The notes: generated by a model not told the origin, from the letters alone. Shown: positions 9,890-17,636, counted from the first letter of the stretch. The stretch: 47,226 bases of DNA from a bacterium D16-56 (GCA_003611875.1 RAYY01000036.1:1-47226); one strand, 5' to 3'. A program made the numbers and translations.

Positions 9890-10714
9890 ATGGTTCAGGG
9901 AATGGGAAAATATACAGTCATCACCGGTGCAAGCTCCGGTATTGGGTATGAAGTGGCAAAGGCGTTTGCGGAGCGGGGAAAAAATCTGGTCATAGCAGCA
10001 AGGCGAAAAAATAATCTGGAAAAACTGAAACGGGAGATTTTAGGGATATACCCGGATTTGGATATTGTCATCAGAAGCACCGATTTATCTGTGCCGGAAA
10101 ACGCACATCAGCTTTATGAAGGTTTGAGGGGCTATGAGATTGAAACATGGATCAATAATGCGGGCTTTGGCAACTATGACAGCGTGGCGGATCAGGACTT
10201 GAGTAAGATCAGTATGATGCTGAATCTGAACATAGAGGCTCTGACAATTCTGTCCTCACTGTATGTCCATGATTACAAGGATGTAGAGGGAACACAGCTT
10301 ATCAATATATCTTCATGTGGAGGCTATACCATTGTGCCTACGGCTGTGACATATTGTGCGGCGAAGTTTTATGTCAGCACTTTTACGGAAGGGCTGGCAC
10401 GGGAACTGGAAGAAACGGGAGCGAAAATGAAGGCAAAGGTGCTGGCACCTGCGGCAACAAAGACAGAGTTTGGAATGGTGGCAAACAATGTCAGTGAATA
10501 TGACTATGACAAGTCTTTCGGAACATACCACACGGGCAAGCAGGTAGCCGGATTCCTGCTTGGACTGTATGACAGCGAAAAAATGGTGGGGCTGGTAGAC
10601 AGGGAGAGTTTCAGTTTCCGGCTGGCAGACCCGTTGTTCCCATATGCGGCGGTCTGCCGTTTCCGTAGGCAGGCCGGACGGCCTGATAGCGGAAATAACT
10701 TGGAAAGGGAATAG
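9890..10714 (+). CDS. SDR-family NAD(P)-dependent oxidoreductase
   Basis: A classical short-chain dehydrogenase. The Rossmann motif TGASSGIG lies near residue 10-17, followed by the NNAG motif, the catalytic Ser in ISSCGGY and the YxxxK pair in TYCAAK. The ATG at 9890 is preferred because GAGG lies 8 bases upstream and transcription should begin after the MerR promoter at about 9864; the ATG at 9902 is an alternative. The last 25 residues (from about FPYAAVCRF) do not look like the family's usual end. They run into DNA that is repeated near 12.7 kb, so the 3' end may have been replaced. It probably reduces a reactive carbonyl compound sensed by the MerR protein. Confidence 0.88.
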   Translation: MVQGMGKYTVITGASSGIGYEVAKAFAERGKNLVIAARRKNNLEKLKREILGIYPDLDIVIRSTDLSVPENAHQLYEGLRGYEIETWINNAGFGNYDSVADQDLSKISMMLNLNIEALTILSSLYVHDYKDVEGTQLINISSCGGYTIVPTAVTYCAAKFYVSTFTEGLARELEETGAKMKAKVLAPAATKTEFGMVANNVSEYDYDKSFGTYHTGKQVAGFLLGLYDSEKMVGLVDRESFSFRLADPLFPYAAVCRFRRQAGRPDSGNNLERE

Positions 10715-10791
10715 AAATGCGAAAAATATCTGCCGATATAAATTTGAAAGAAAACTTTCTACAGTAAAAAGAACTGCCCATGGGGAAGCTG
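10714..10791. repeat. dispersed promoter-region repeat, copy 1
   Basis: Two blocks, 10714-10742 and 10763-10791, match 12717-12745 (28 of 29) and 12747-12775 (27 of 29). In this copy the blocks are 20 bases apart, against one base in copy 2. Each contains CTGCCGATATAAA, which holds a -10-like TATAAA. Copy 2 lies upstream of the LytTR regulator gene, so this copy is probably the upstream region of a lost paralogous system. Confidence 0.7.
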
Positions 10792-10895
10792 TAACCATGG
10801 GAACGCAGCGCCTTAAAAGGATTGCAGGCAGATTGCTAAAGAAACCTTTCCATGCTATACTGTCCTGCGAAGAGATAACCGAAGGAGGTGGGAAT

Positions 10896-10976
10896 ATGCT
10901 CTGCCATTTAGTGATTGACTTAAGCAAAGGACTCTGTACAAAGTCTGATGAATGGACGAAATTTGTACAGAGGTAA
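10896..10976 (+). CDS. 26-residue small ORF with a strong ribosome binding site
   Basis: The ATG at 10896 follows AAGGAGGTG at ideal spacing, and the frame runs 26 codons to TAA. The peptide is mixed, begins MLCHLVIDLSKG and contains two Cys. It resembles no family I know. Its 3' half carries an 11-base inverted repeat, so it may be a leader peptide whose translation affects the MFS gene 70 bases downstream. It could equally be the preserved start of a deleted gene. Confidence 0.4.
   Translation: MLCHLVIDLSKGLCTKSDEWTKFVQR
10932..10972. promoter_or_regulatory. 11-base inverted repeat upstream of the MFS gene
   Basis: CTCTGTACAAA (10932-10942) and TTTGTACAGAG (10962-10972) are perfect inverted repeats with a 19-base spacer. 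They could form an RNA hairpin or bind a dimeric regulator. The rest of 10715-11045 holds only the repeat and the small ORF listed separately. Confidence 0.5.
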
Positions 10977-11045
10977 AAACCATCGTCCACATTGGATTTT
11001 GTACTTTTTATTCTGAAAAATAAAGAATAGAATGGAGAAAATTCA

Positions 11046-12323
11046 ATGGAAGAAAAATCATTTAAGAAATATATTATTTTGTGGTTAAGCCAGAGCGTAT
11101 CAGGGCTTGGAAGTTCCATGACCGGGTTTGCGCTTGTTTTGTGGGCGTATGGACAGAGCCATTCTGCAATGTCCGTTTCGCTGATGTCCTTTTGCAATTA
11201 CGTGCCATATGTATTTTTAAGCCTGTTTGCCGGCGGTTTTATAGACAGGCATAAGAAGAAAACGATCATGCTGGTTTCGGACAGCATTGCGGCGGCAGGT
11301 TCATTGGCAGTATTGGCGTTTCTGTTTGCAGGCTGTTTGGAGGTCTGGAATATCTATGCCATAAATGTAGTGGTCGGTATAACGAATGCTTTCCAGCAGC
11401 CTGCGTCCGCAGTGGCAACGGGAAGGCTTGTGCCAAAGGAGAAGATTTCAAATATCAGCGGGATGAATTCTTTTTCCAATAATCTTATTGTGGTATTCAG
11501 CCCCATGCTGGCGGCTTTCCTGTTTGCGGCAGGCGGGCTCCCTCTGATTCTGCTGGTAGACCTGGCCAGCTTTGTCTTTGCATTTTGCGTATTGCTGTTT
11601 TTCATCACAATTCCGGAACAGGCGCAGGACAAAACACATAGTTCCCCCTTTGCCGGGATAGCGGAGGGATTTGCTTTTCTGAAAAAGGAAAAAGGCATAT
11701 TATACATCATGCTTACGATGGCGCTGATTAATTTCTGTTCAAGGCTGACCTATGAGAATATTTTATCGCCAATGATCCTGGCAAGAAGTTCCGGGGACAG
11801 CGCAGCGCTTGGAATTGTAAATGCCTGCATGGGGGCAGGTGGGATTGCCGGGGGAATCCTTGTTTCCATGAAAAAAGAGAGCCGTCATAAGACAGCGGCT
11901 ATTTATGTTTCGGCGGCACTGTCTTTTCTGTTTGGGGACTTGATGATGGCAGTTGGAAAAAATGTTTTCTGTTGGTCGGCTGCTGCGGTTGCTGCCAGCC
12001 TGCCCATTCCATTTATAATGGCAAACCAGGATACGATACTGTACCAGAAGATTCCTGCTGCCATGCAGGGGAGGGTATTTGCAGTCAGGAATGCCATCCA
12101 GTACAGCACGATCCCGGTTGGCATTATCCTTGGAGGCTGGCTGGCAGATTATGTCTTTGAGCCTTTTATGGTTTCCGGGAACAGGCTGGCGGAAATGCTG
12201 GAAATAATAGTAGGGGATAGTGCCGGAAGCGGCATGGCAGCAATGTTTTTATGTACCGGGATATGCGGCTTTACAGTGAGCATGGCATCCTGTTTCAACC
12301 GGGAAATAAGGAAATTAAACTGA
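11046..12323 (+). CDS. MFS efflux transporter (macrolide-efflux-like)
   Basis: A 425-residue major facilitator protein with about 12 membrane helices. Start is ATG 11046 after GGAGAAA. The loop AGGFIDRHKKKTIML between helices 2 and 3 is the MFS signature. The mid-loop PEQAQDKTHSS and the C-terminal half match the Mef/MFS_3 type of drug exporter in Firmicutes. It is intact and, as far as can be seen, full length. It follows the small ORF and inverted repeat and precedes a broken two-component region, so it is probably accessory export cargo. The substrate cannot be told from the sequence. Confidence 0.85.
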   Translation: MEEKSFKKYIILWLSQSVSGLGSSMTGFALVLWAYGQSHSAMSVSLMSFCNYVPYVFLSLFAGGFIDRHKKKTIMLVSDSIAAAGSLAVLAFLFAGCLEVWNIYAINVVVGITNAFQQPASAVATGRLVPKEKISNISGMNSFSNNLIVVFSPMLAAFLFAAGGLPLILLVDLASFVFAFCVLLFFITIPEQAQDKTHSSPFAGIAEGFAFLKKEKGILYIMLTMALINFCSRLTYENILSPMILARSSGDSAALGIVNACMGAGGIAGGILVSMKKESRHKTAAIYVSAALSFLFGDLMMAVGKNVFCWSAAAVAASLPIPFIMANQDTILYQKIPAAMQGRVFAVRNAIQYSTIPVGIILGGWLADYVFEPFMVSGNRLAEMLEIIVGDSAGSGMAAMFLCTGICGFTVSMASCFNREIRKLN

Positions 12324-12446
12324 TTGGATAATATGGAGGGGCGGGGTATCTTGTCCCTTCTGATGCTTTTTGTGGGATGCATATGCCCCATGCAGGAGAT
12401 CCAAAATGAAAACGAAAATGTAGCTCAGATACGAGGTGTAATGTAT

Positions 12447-12608
12447 ATGAAAATAATTGCTATTATAGAGGATGACCAGCATATCGGGGATGTTCTGGAA
12501 AGGACGCTGTCCCGTGAGGGGTATGGCAAACCGCCATATGCGGCGGTCTGTCTATTGGAAAGCGGGGAATCAGAGGTAATATGCTTACACGGCGGTTTGC
12601 GTTTGTGA
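12447..12608 (+). pseudogene. OmpR-type response regulator, N-terminal stub
   Basis: The first 26 residues (MKIIAIIEDDQHIGDVLERT and a little more) are the start of a receiver domain with its acidic pair. They are then joined to unrelated sequence and stop at 12608. GAGGTG precedes the ATG at 12447. The unrelated part contains GCAAACCGCC (12526-12535) and its inverted copy (12591-12600), possibly a deletion scar. Confidence 0.65.
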
Positions 12609-12677
12609 CGCCCCTATATCGGACGAATGGCGAAAAACTTTAGACATGTTTTGGGATTTTTACAGAAAAGAAAAAGA

Positions 12678-12745
12678 TTTCGTTCCCTTTCAAATAGGGT
12701 TTCGTTCCCTCGCGGTGAAATACGAAAAATATCTGCCGATATAAA
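12678..12745 (+). promoter_or_regulatory. LytTR-type direct repeats and promoter
   Basis: TTTCGTTCCCT occurs at 12678-12688 and again at 12700-12710, a 22-base period equal to two helical turns. That is the layout bound by LytTR regulators such as AgrA or ComE. The second repeat ends just upstream of a promoter with a weak -35 (GTGAAA, 12715-12720) and TATAAA (12740-12745), as expected for activation. It precedes the LytTR regulator gene and so suggests autoactivation. Confidence 0.6.
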
Positions 12746-12809
12746 AAGTAAAAAGAACTGTCCGTGGGGAAGCTGATTCTCATGGGAAACGAATTGCAGG
12801 TGATGAAGA

Positions 12810-13303
12810 TTGAATATAGCCATATGCGATGACGAGAAAGTCATCCGGGAACAGATAAAGGAACTGATAGAAAAAACAGGATTATGCCCTGAACTTTTTG
12901 AAACAGGGGACAGCCTGCTTGCCGCCGGGCAGAACGGGAGCTGGAAAAGAGGAAAAAACAGCAGCGGGAAACGGTATTCGTAAAGACGAGGAACCGCAGT
13001 TTTACGCTGGAAAAGGACAGCATCCTCTATATAGAGAGCAGGGGAAAGAAAGTAGAGATACACACCAAAGGAGAAACCATAGAGGCATATGCCTCCATGA
13101 ACGAGCTGGAAGCACAGCTTGGGGAAGGGTTCTACCGCTGCCACAGGGGGTATCTGGTGAACATGGCATATGTGGCAGAGTACGACAGTGAGAACATCAC
13201 CCTGAACAATGGGGAGTATATCTATCTGGCAAAGGAAAAGTATGGGGAATTTGTGAAAGCCTATATGCGGTATCTGAGGAATGGGGTGAATGAGGATGCT
13301 TGA
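12810..13303 (+). pseudogene. LytTR response regulator with internal deletion
   Basis: The start is TTG at 12810 after AGGTGATG. The first ~40 residues are a receiver start (NIAICDDEKVIREQIKEL). Near 12905 the frame changes and the sequence jumps to a receiver-LytTR linker (AERELEKRKKQQRET). A complete LytTR domain follows, with TRNRSFTLEKDSILYIES and FYRCHRGYLVNM, to the stop at 13303. The phospho-acceptor Asp and most of the receiver are gone. The gene overlaps the kinase gene, so both formed an Agr-like two-component operon. The DNA-binding part could still be made from an internal start, but phospho-control is lost. Confidence 0.8.
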
Positions 13304-14738
13304 ATGGATCATGGGAATACTCGGCATTCCGCAGTATTTATTTGAGGGGTACTGCATTCAGTTCTTTTTTGGCAGGTTTGCGGAACCAAAGCTGTGCAGG
13401 AGGAAGAAAGCACAATGGGCAGCCGGGATTGTATGGATTGCAATAAGGATTATCGGCAGATGGTTATTTCGTGAAACAGACAGTGTGACACTGGTTCTGG
13501 GGCTGATTTTTACCATGGCTGTACTTTTTGTTTTTTGTGTGGGCTGGTACAAAGGGAATATCCTGCTGAAAATATTCCTGGTCATTCAGTTTATCGCCCT
13601 TTGTGAACTGGCATTTTGGACTGGGTACAGTTTTCTCTATATTGGAAATGAATTGATAGATGCGCTTGTGTGTGCGGCCGGCAATAGCATGACGCTGGCA
13701 GGATATTTACCTGTGGCGGCAGGAGTGTTGGCCTGCCTGTCAGTGGCGCTTGTGGAAATCATAGAAGGCATCCTGCTCTTGGCTTCCATAAGAAAGATTG
13801 CAGGAAGTTATCATTGCAGGGAAAAAGGGAGGATGGATAAGGAAGTGGTCCTCTATCTGCTCCCAGCCGTGGCGGGGGTTCTGGTTTCGGTGCTTGTGCG
13901 CCTGCTGTTGATCGCAGTTACGGATGGCGTCCCGGTGCTGCTGTATGAAAGGCATCCGGCGCTGTATCTCATCATTCCCATGACAGCACTTGTATTGCTT
14001 GGGGCTGTCGTGTTCAGTTTCCGCATTTATCAGAACATGGCGGCCCTGCAGGAAGAACGGGCGGAGAAGATCATACTGGAAAACCAGATCACGCAGATGC
14101 AGGGTTCCATGGTGGAAATGGAGCATCTGTATGACAGGATACGCTCGGTCAAGCACGATATGAAGAACCACATGGCAGTCCTGCAGAACCTGATACAGAA
14201 AAAGTACAGCGGGGAAGATGAGGAAATCCGGCAGTATTTCGAGGGGATGTACCAATCGGTGGAGCAGCCTGACAGCAGAGTGCATACGGGCAATGCAGTC
14301 AGTGATGCGGTGGTGGGCAGCAAGTTCCGTTATGCGGAAAAAAAGATAAAAGGCATCAAACTGGATGCGAAAGGTTTCATGCTTTCAGATGCCGTTACGA
14401 TAAAGGCTTATGACATGGGAATCATCCTGAACAACGGGCTGGACAATGCGATTGAAGCCTGCATGAGAATGCGGGAGAAACAGCCAGATGCAGAAGCCTA
14501 TATCACGATCCGGTCTTTTACGGCAAAGAATATGTATTTTATAGAGATTGAGAACAGCTTTGATGGCGCGGCGTTGTTCCATAAGGACAATGGCCTTCCC
14601 ATATCAACAAAAGAGGATAAGGAGGTGCATGGGATAGGGCTAAAAAATATCAGAAAATGTGCAGTAAAATATGGCGGCGATTTAGACTGCATTGTAAAAG
14701 GCAATAAATTCACGCTGTCGTTCATGGTAAAAAGTTAA
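13296..14738 (+). CDS. AgrC-like sensor histidine kinase (GHKL)
   Basis: A membrane sensor kinase of the AgrC/peptide-sensing class. Six or seven hydrophobic segments fill the first ~235 residues. A coiled coil and the SpoOB-like H box RSVKHDMKNHMAVLQ follow, then the GHKL ATPase with N box NNGLDNAIEAC and G box HGIGLKNIRKC. ATG 13296 is favoured since GGGGTGA lies 7 bases before it; ATG 13290 is the alternative. The kinase is intact, but its partner regulator is deleted internally. Its stop lies 24 bases before the DUF6033-like genes, so these may be its output operon. No AgrD-like peptide gene was seen. Confidence 0.88.
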   Translation: MLEWIMGILGIPQYLFEGYCIQFFFGRFAEPKLCRRKKAQWAAGIVWIAIRIIGRWLFRETDSVTLVLGLIFTMAVLFVFCVGWYKGNILLKIFLVIQFIALCELAFWTGYSFLYIGNELIDALVCAAGNSMTLAGYLPVAAGVLACLSVALVEIIEGILLLASIRKIAGSYHCREKGRMDKEVVLYLLPAVAGVLVSVLVRLLLIAVTDGVPVLLYERHPALYLIIPMTALVLLGAVVFSFRIYQNMAALQEERAEKIILENQITQMQGSMVEMEHLYDRIRSVKHDMKNHMAVLQNLIQKKYSGEDEEIRQYFEGMYQSVEQPDSRVHTGNAVSDAVVGSKFRYAEKKIKGIKLDAKGFMLSDAVTIKAYDMGIILNNGLDNAIEACMRMREKQPDAEAYITIRSFTAKNMYFIEIENSFDGAALFHKDNGLPISTKEDKEVHGIGLKNIRKCAVKYGGDLDCIVKGNKFTLSFMVKS

Positions 14739-14762
14739 TCGGTAGGAAGGAGAAAAATTATT

Positions 14763-15479
14763 ATGAGCATTTTAGGAGTAAACGGAGCTTTGGCGGGCGT
14801 ATACCAGTATGCGAACAAGGCACAGAAAACATCAGCAAACAAGGCAAGTTTTACGGAGCAGTTGCAGAAAACGGGCGAGGCAGCGGAAACATCAAAGGTG
14901 GATACATACCAAAAATATCTGGAACAGAAATATGGCCCTATTATGGTTCGGAGTGTTGGAAGTGACCAAAAGAGCATGGACGCATTGGGAACAGGAACAT
15001 ACGGAATGAACAATATAGCGATTGCTCCTAATATTTTAGAGGAGATGGCAAATAATCCAGAGAAGGCTGCCCACTATGAAAAGATTATAGATGATTTTTT
15101 TGCCTCGCAGCCTATGGTAAAAGCGCAGATGGCAGCAGGCGGGTTTGAAATCCAGTCCTATGGAGTGGTGATTCATCCGGATGGTACGGCAAACTATTAT
15201 GTTTGCGGTGATGTTTCCCCGGAAAAGAAAGCTAAGATAGAGGCGCAGATGAAAGCTGAGGATGAGGAAAAAGCAAAACGCAAACAAAAGTATCGTGAAC
15301 AAAGCGAAAAAGCGGCAGAGAAGCGGAGAATGGAAATGGAGACCGTTTACAAGCGGCAGACTATGGAAGGATTTTTTGCCAGCCGTATAGCGCAAACAGG
15401 CAAGGTTATCTATGCGGGAACGCCGGAGGTCATGAGTTCTGCGATTGCCGCATATGAGGCGGCGGGCATTTTGAAGTAA
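14763..15479 (+). CDS. DUF6033-like protein A
   Basis: A 238-residue protein of unknown function that I associate with the Lachnospiraceae DUF6033 family. A short N-terminal motif (MSILGVNGALAGVYQY) precedes a Lys-rich linker. The conserved core carries YGMNNIAIAPNILEEMA followed by YEKIIDDFF, and the same core recurs in the gene at 15574. A strongly charged coiled coil covers about residues 155-205. There is no signal peptide or membrane helix. It lies 24 bases after the sensor kinase, so it is likely in the same transcript. A secreted or surface role by a non-Sec route is possible but unproven. Confidence 0.65.
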   Translation: MSILGVNGALAGVYQYANKAQKTSANKASFTEQLQKTGEAAETSKVDTYQKYLEQKYGPIMVRSVGSDQKSMDALGTGTYGMNNIAIAPNILEEMANNPEKAAHYEKIIDDFFASQPMVKAQMAAGGFEIQSYGVVIHPDGTANYYVCGDVSPEKKAKIEAQMKAEDEEKAKRKQKYREQSEKAAEKRRMEMETVYKRQTMEGFFASRIAQTGKVIYAGTPEVMSSAIAAYEAAGILK

Positions 15480-15487
15480 GGGAGATT

Positions 15488-15549
15488 ATGCCCGGACTTA
15501 CCGCAAGGGGGCATGGGCGGCCCTGAATGACAGAGGGGCCGCAGGTAAG
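15488..15549 (+). ncRNA. two-hairpin 5'-UTR RNA element, copy 1
   Basis: Hairpin 1 pairs ATGCCC (15488-15493) with GGGCAT (15509-15514) around the loop GGACTTACCGCAAGG. Hairpin 2 pairs GCGGCCC (15517-15523) with GGGCCGC (15536-15542) around TGAATGACAGAG. In this copy only, CTTACC of loop 1 could pair with GGTAAG at 15544-15549. The element ends about 10 bases before the ribosome binding site of the gene at 15574. Stems differ from the other two copies while loops are conserved. Confidence 0.6.
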
Positions 15550-15573
15550 ATTTTTTGAAGGAGGATGATCATT

Positions 15574-16197
15574 ATGGCAATTTCAGGAGTAACGGATTAC
15601 ACGTACACTTATGCAGCAGACAGGGCAAATGGGAGCAGTTCCCTCAATGGGGATTCGCAGACTTACCTGAATAGTCTGAAAGAGAAATACCCGGATGTGA
15701 ACATAACGGTGGCGGATTTCAAGAACGGAAAACAGGAAGATGCATATATGCTTGGGAGCAGGGGGTATAACAACATAGCGGTTTCCCCCAGCATCGTAGA
15801 GAAGATGGCGAAAGACCCGGCTACAGCGGCGAAGTATGAGAAAGTCTTTGCAGAAATGTCCGGCAATTCGGAGCGGATTGAGAAGTTCGCAAGGGAGAAC
15901 AATGACGAGATACTCAGCGCAGGCGCCCTTATTGACAGGAATGGGAAAGTTTCTTACTGGAAGGTCGGCAGGAGCAAGGATACGATGGAGAACCCCGGTA
16001 CGGTCTATAAGGAAAAGGTACAGAAACAGATAGCGGAAAAGCGAGCAAAGAAGAAAGAGGAAGAAGCTTTAAAGGAGAAGAAGCTGGCAAAGGCGGAATC
16101 CGTGGAAAAACTGATGGAGCAGATAAAGGCGGGAACAAGCCAGCCTGTAAAAGTGCAGGAAGAAGGCAAGGGCGCACAGTTGGATTTGACGATATAG
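15574..16197 (+). CDS. DUF6033-like protein B
   Basis: A paralogue of the gene at 14763, 207 residues from ATG 15574. GGAGG lies about 9 bases upstream; the ATG at 15565 would be too close to it. It starts MAISGVTDYTYTYAAD and carries the shared core SRGYNNIAVSPSIVEKMA and AAKYEKVFAEM. A Lys/Glu coiled coil fills residues ~145-195. No signal peptide is visible. Its 5' untranslated region contains the two-hairpin RNA element. The role is unknown; the family resemblance to its neighbour is seen directly in the sequence. Confidence 0.65.
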   Translation: MAISGVTDYTYTYAADRANGSSSLNGDSQTYLNSLKEKYPDVNITVADFKNGKQEDAYMLGSRGYNNIAVSPSIVEKMAKDPATAAKYEKVFAEMSGNSERIEKFARENNDEILSAGALIDRNGKVSYWKVGRSKDTMENPGTVYKEKVQKQIAEKRAKKKEEEALKEKKLAKAESVEKLMEQIKAGTSQPVKVQEEGKGAQLDLTI

Positions 16198-16216
16198 AAG
16201 TAGGAGGGATTTTATC

Positions 16217-16792
16217 ATGCGTATAGGAAATAACAGCCAGGGAATCTGGCAGCTTTTATCAAGGATGAACGGCGGCAAAGCAAATACGAATATGCCTTTC
16301 GGCAGTGGGGCATCGAAAGGCAACTATTGTGGCAATACCATTGATGACTTGCGTTCCGGACACTTCAAAAATTCTTATGGCGTAGAGGGCATGGGAATTA
16401 CAGGAAGAACAGATTGGAAACGGATTGTCAATGTATCAGAAGAAATGAAACAGCACGTTTATGAAGACGTTAAAAAGGGGTTTTATAAGTATGGTGGAAT
16501 GTCTGGTGATAATACTGCTGAGACGGATGCCTATTATGACAAGATTCATTCCTATGTGAAGTCGTTAGATTTAAGTACCCGCCGTGCTGCACCATGGACG
16601 TTGAGCCAGCTTCATTTGGAAATTTCTGGAAGGGTAACACAGGCTGTAAAGGAAAAAGACCCAACATGGACAGCCGGAAAGCCAATTTCCCATGAGATAC
16701 TGGATGAGATTTTTGCAGGTGATACTATCTATCAGGACAGTGTAAATGCATTGTATTCTAAAGGCAGCAAAGGGCTGGATATACAGATATAA
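16217..16792 (+). CDS. DUF3879-like protein
   Basis: A 191-residue protein starting at ATG 16217 after TAGGAGGG. It has a low-complexity N-terminus (MRIGNNSQGIWQLLSRMNGG), then WKRIVNVSEEMKQHVYEDVK and a helical region with DKIHSYVKSLDLSTR. It resembles what I remember as DUF3879, found beside DUF6033 genes in Lachnospiraceae. It follows protein B by 19 bases and should share its mRNA. No membrane or export signal is visible. Function is unknown. Confidence 0.55.
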   Translation: MRIGNNSQGIWQLLSRMNGGKANTNMPFGSGASKGNYCGNTIDDLRSGHFKNSYGVEGMGITGRTDWKRIVNVSEEMKQHVYEDVKKGFYKYGGMSGDNTAETDAYYDKIHSYVKSLDLSTRRAAPWTLSQLHLEISGRVTQAVKEKDPTWTAGKPISHEILDEIFAGDTIYQDSVNALYSKGSKGLDIQI

Positions 16793-16810
16793 TCCTTACA
16801 CCGTATTCCG

Positions 16811-16880
16811 CAAAGGCGCATAAACCTTTGCCTCTGCGGACTGCAAGGGTGCAGGGGCGGCTCTGAACGGGAGAGCGGCG
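16811..16880 (+). ncRNA. two-hairpin RNA element, copy 2
   Basis: Hairpin 1 pairs GCCTCTGC (16830-16837) with GCAGGGGC (16851-16858), one G-U pair, around GGACTGCAAGGGT. Hairpin 2 pairs GCTCT (16860-16864) with AGAGC (16872-16876). An alternative upstream stem, GCAAAGG (16810-16816) with CCTTTGC (16825-16831), excludes the foot of hairpin 1, so a switch is conceivable. A GGGAGGTG ribosome binding site follows at once. Confidence 0.55.
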
Positions 16881-16896
16881 AAGGGAGGTGTTTGCC

Positions 16897-16920
16897 ATGA
16901 AGTTTGACAGAGGAAGTTAG
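16897..16920 (+). pseudogene. truncated gene start after RNA copy 2
   Basis: The ATG at 16897 lies well placed after GGGAGGTG and reads only seven codons (MKFDRGS) before TAG. It looks like the first codons of a deleted member of this gene family rather than a functional peptide. Confidence 0.4.
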
Positions 16921-16939
16921 GATTGAATAAAGCAATAAA

Positions 16940-16992
16940 CTGCTCGGACTTACATCAAGAGAGCAGAGATGGCTCTGAATGACAGATGAGCC
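16940..16992 (+). ncRNA. two-hairpin RNA element, copy 3
   Basis: Hairpin 1 pairs CTGCTC (16940-16945) with GAGCAG (16961-16966) around GGACTTACATCAAGA. Hairpin 2 pairs GGCTC (16971-16975) with GAGCC (16988-16992) around the same TGAATGACAGA loop seen in copy 1. It lies about 20 bases before the ribosome binding site of the gene at 17025. Confidence 0.6.
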
Positions 16993-17024
16993 GCAATACT
17001 AAAAACAATGGAGGAGATTTGGAA

Positions 17025-17396
17025 ATGAATGTAAATGGAATAGGAGCGGCAGGGTATCTTGCCATGTATGGAATGAGAGGAACAGAAGGGCACGTGGCGG
17101 AAAAGAACTTTGCTGACGAGATAAGCAAAGCAGCGGCAAGGCTGGAAACGGAAGAACCGGATTCTGGCAAAGCCATAACAAAGATGCGTCCTATGGGAGA
17201 TAATGTTGGTGAAACATCAGAACTGGAAGATAAGTATTGTTCGCTTTGCGGCTCCATGATAAAAGAGGATGGGAGTTGCCCTATGTGCGGTGTTCCCACA
17301 TTCATATCCGGCAATGGGCGGGCTGGCAATCAAAGAATTGCACAGGCGGCAAGTTCTCAGTCGGTATCTGGAAGCCCTAAAATCAGAATGCGGTAG
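17025..17396 (+). CDS. zinc-ribbon protein with DUF6033-like N-terminus
   Basis: A 123-residue protein. ATG 17025 is chosen because GGAGGAG lies upstream. The first ~40 residues (MNVNGIGAAGYLAMYGMRG then FADEISKAAARLE) resemble the start of the protein at 14763. A small zinc ribbon follows with paired Cys in YCSLCGSM and CPMCGVP, about 12 residues apart. The tail is Ser/Gly-rich. It has its own copy of the hairpin RNA element. The shared N-terminus suggests a common targeting or assembly signal. Function is unknown. Confidence 0.6.
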   Translation: MNVNGIGAAGYLAMYGMRGTEGHVAEKNFADEISKAAARLETEEPDSGKAITKMRPMGDNVGETSELEDKYCSLCGSMIKEDGSCPMCGVPTFISGNGRAGNQRIAQAASSQSVSGSPKIRMR

Positions 17397-17530
17397 GGCG
17401 GCTTTAATATAAAAGAACCATAGGAAGAAAAACGATAATGCACTAACGATAAAAGGGATCAACAGGCATATTACTAAAAAAGACGAAGGGATTTTGCGGG
17501 TAGAGAATATATAGAGGGTAGTTTAGAAAT

Positions 17531-17574
17531 AAAGGCGTCTATTGGAAGATACCAATAGATGCCTTTGCACTTTT
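17531..17574 (+). terminator. intrinsic terminator of the DUF6033 operon
   Basis: AAAGGCGTCTATTGG (17531-17545) pairs with CCAATAGATGCCTTT (17552-17566), one G-U pair, and is followed by GCACTTTT. It also lies at the end of the opposing HTH gene. The 17397-17530 stretch before it shows nothing else. Confidence 0.75.
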
Positions 17575-17636
17575 AAGACGGTACATAAATGATGATTTTT
17601 AGATTTGGATGGCTGCTGCGGATGCGGCAGAGAGTG

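Noticed and set aside
10313-11197. A 294-codon minus-strand frame
   Set aside because: It is antisense to the SDR gene and the MFS start, and its translation resembles no protein; the plus-strand genes have clear motifs.
12614-13357. A 247-codon minus-strand frame
   Set aside because: It is antisense to the LytTR regulator, whose conserved residues are plainly on the plus strand.
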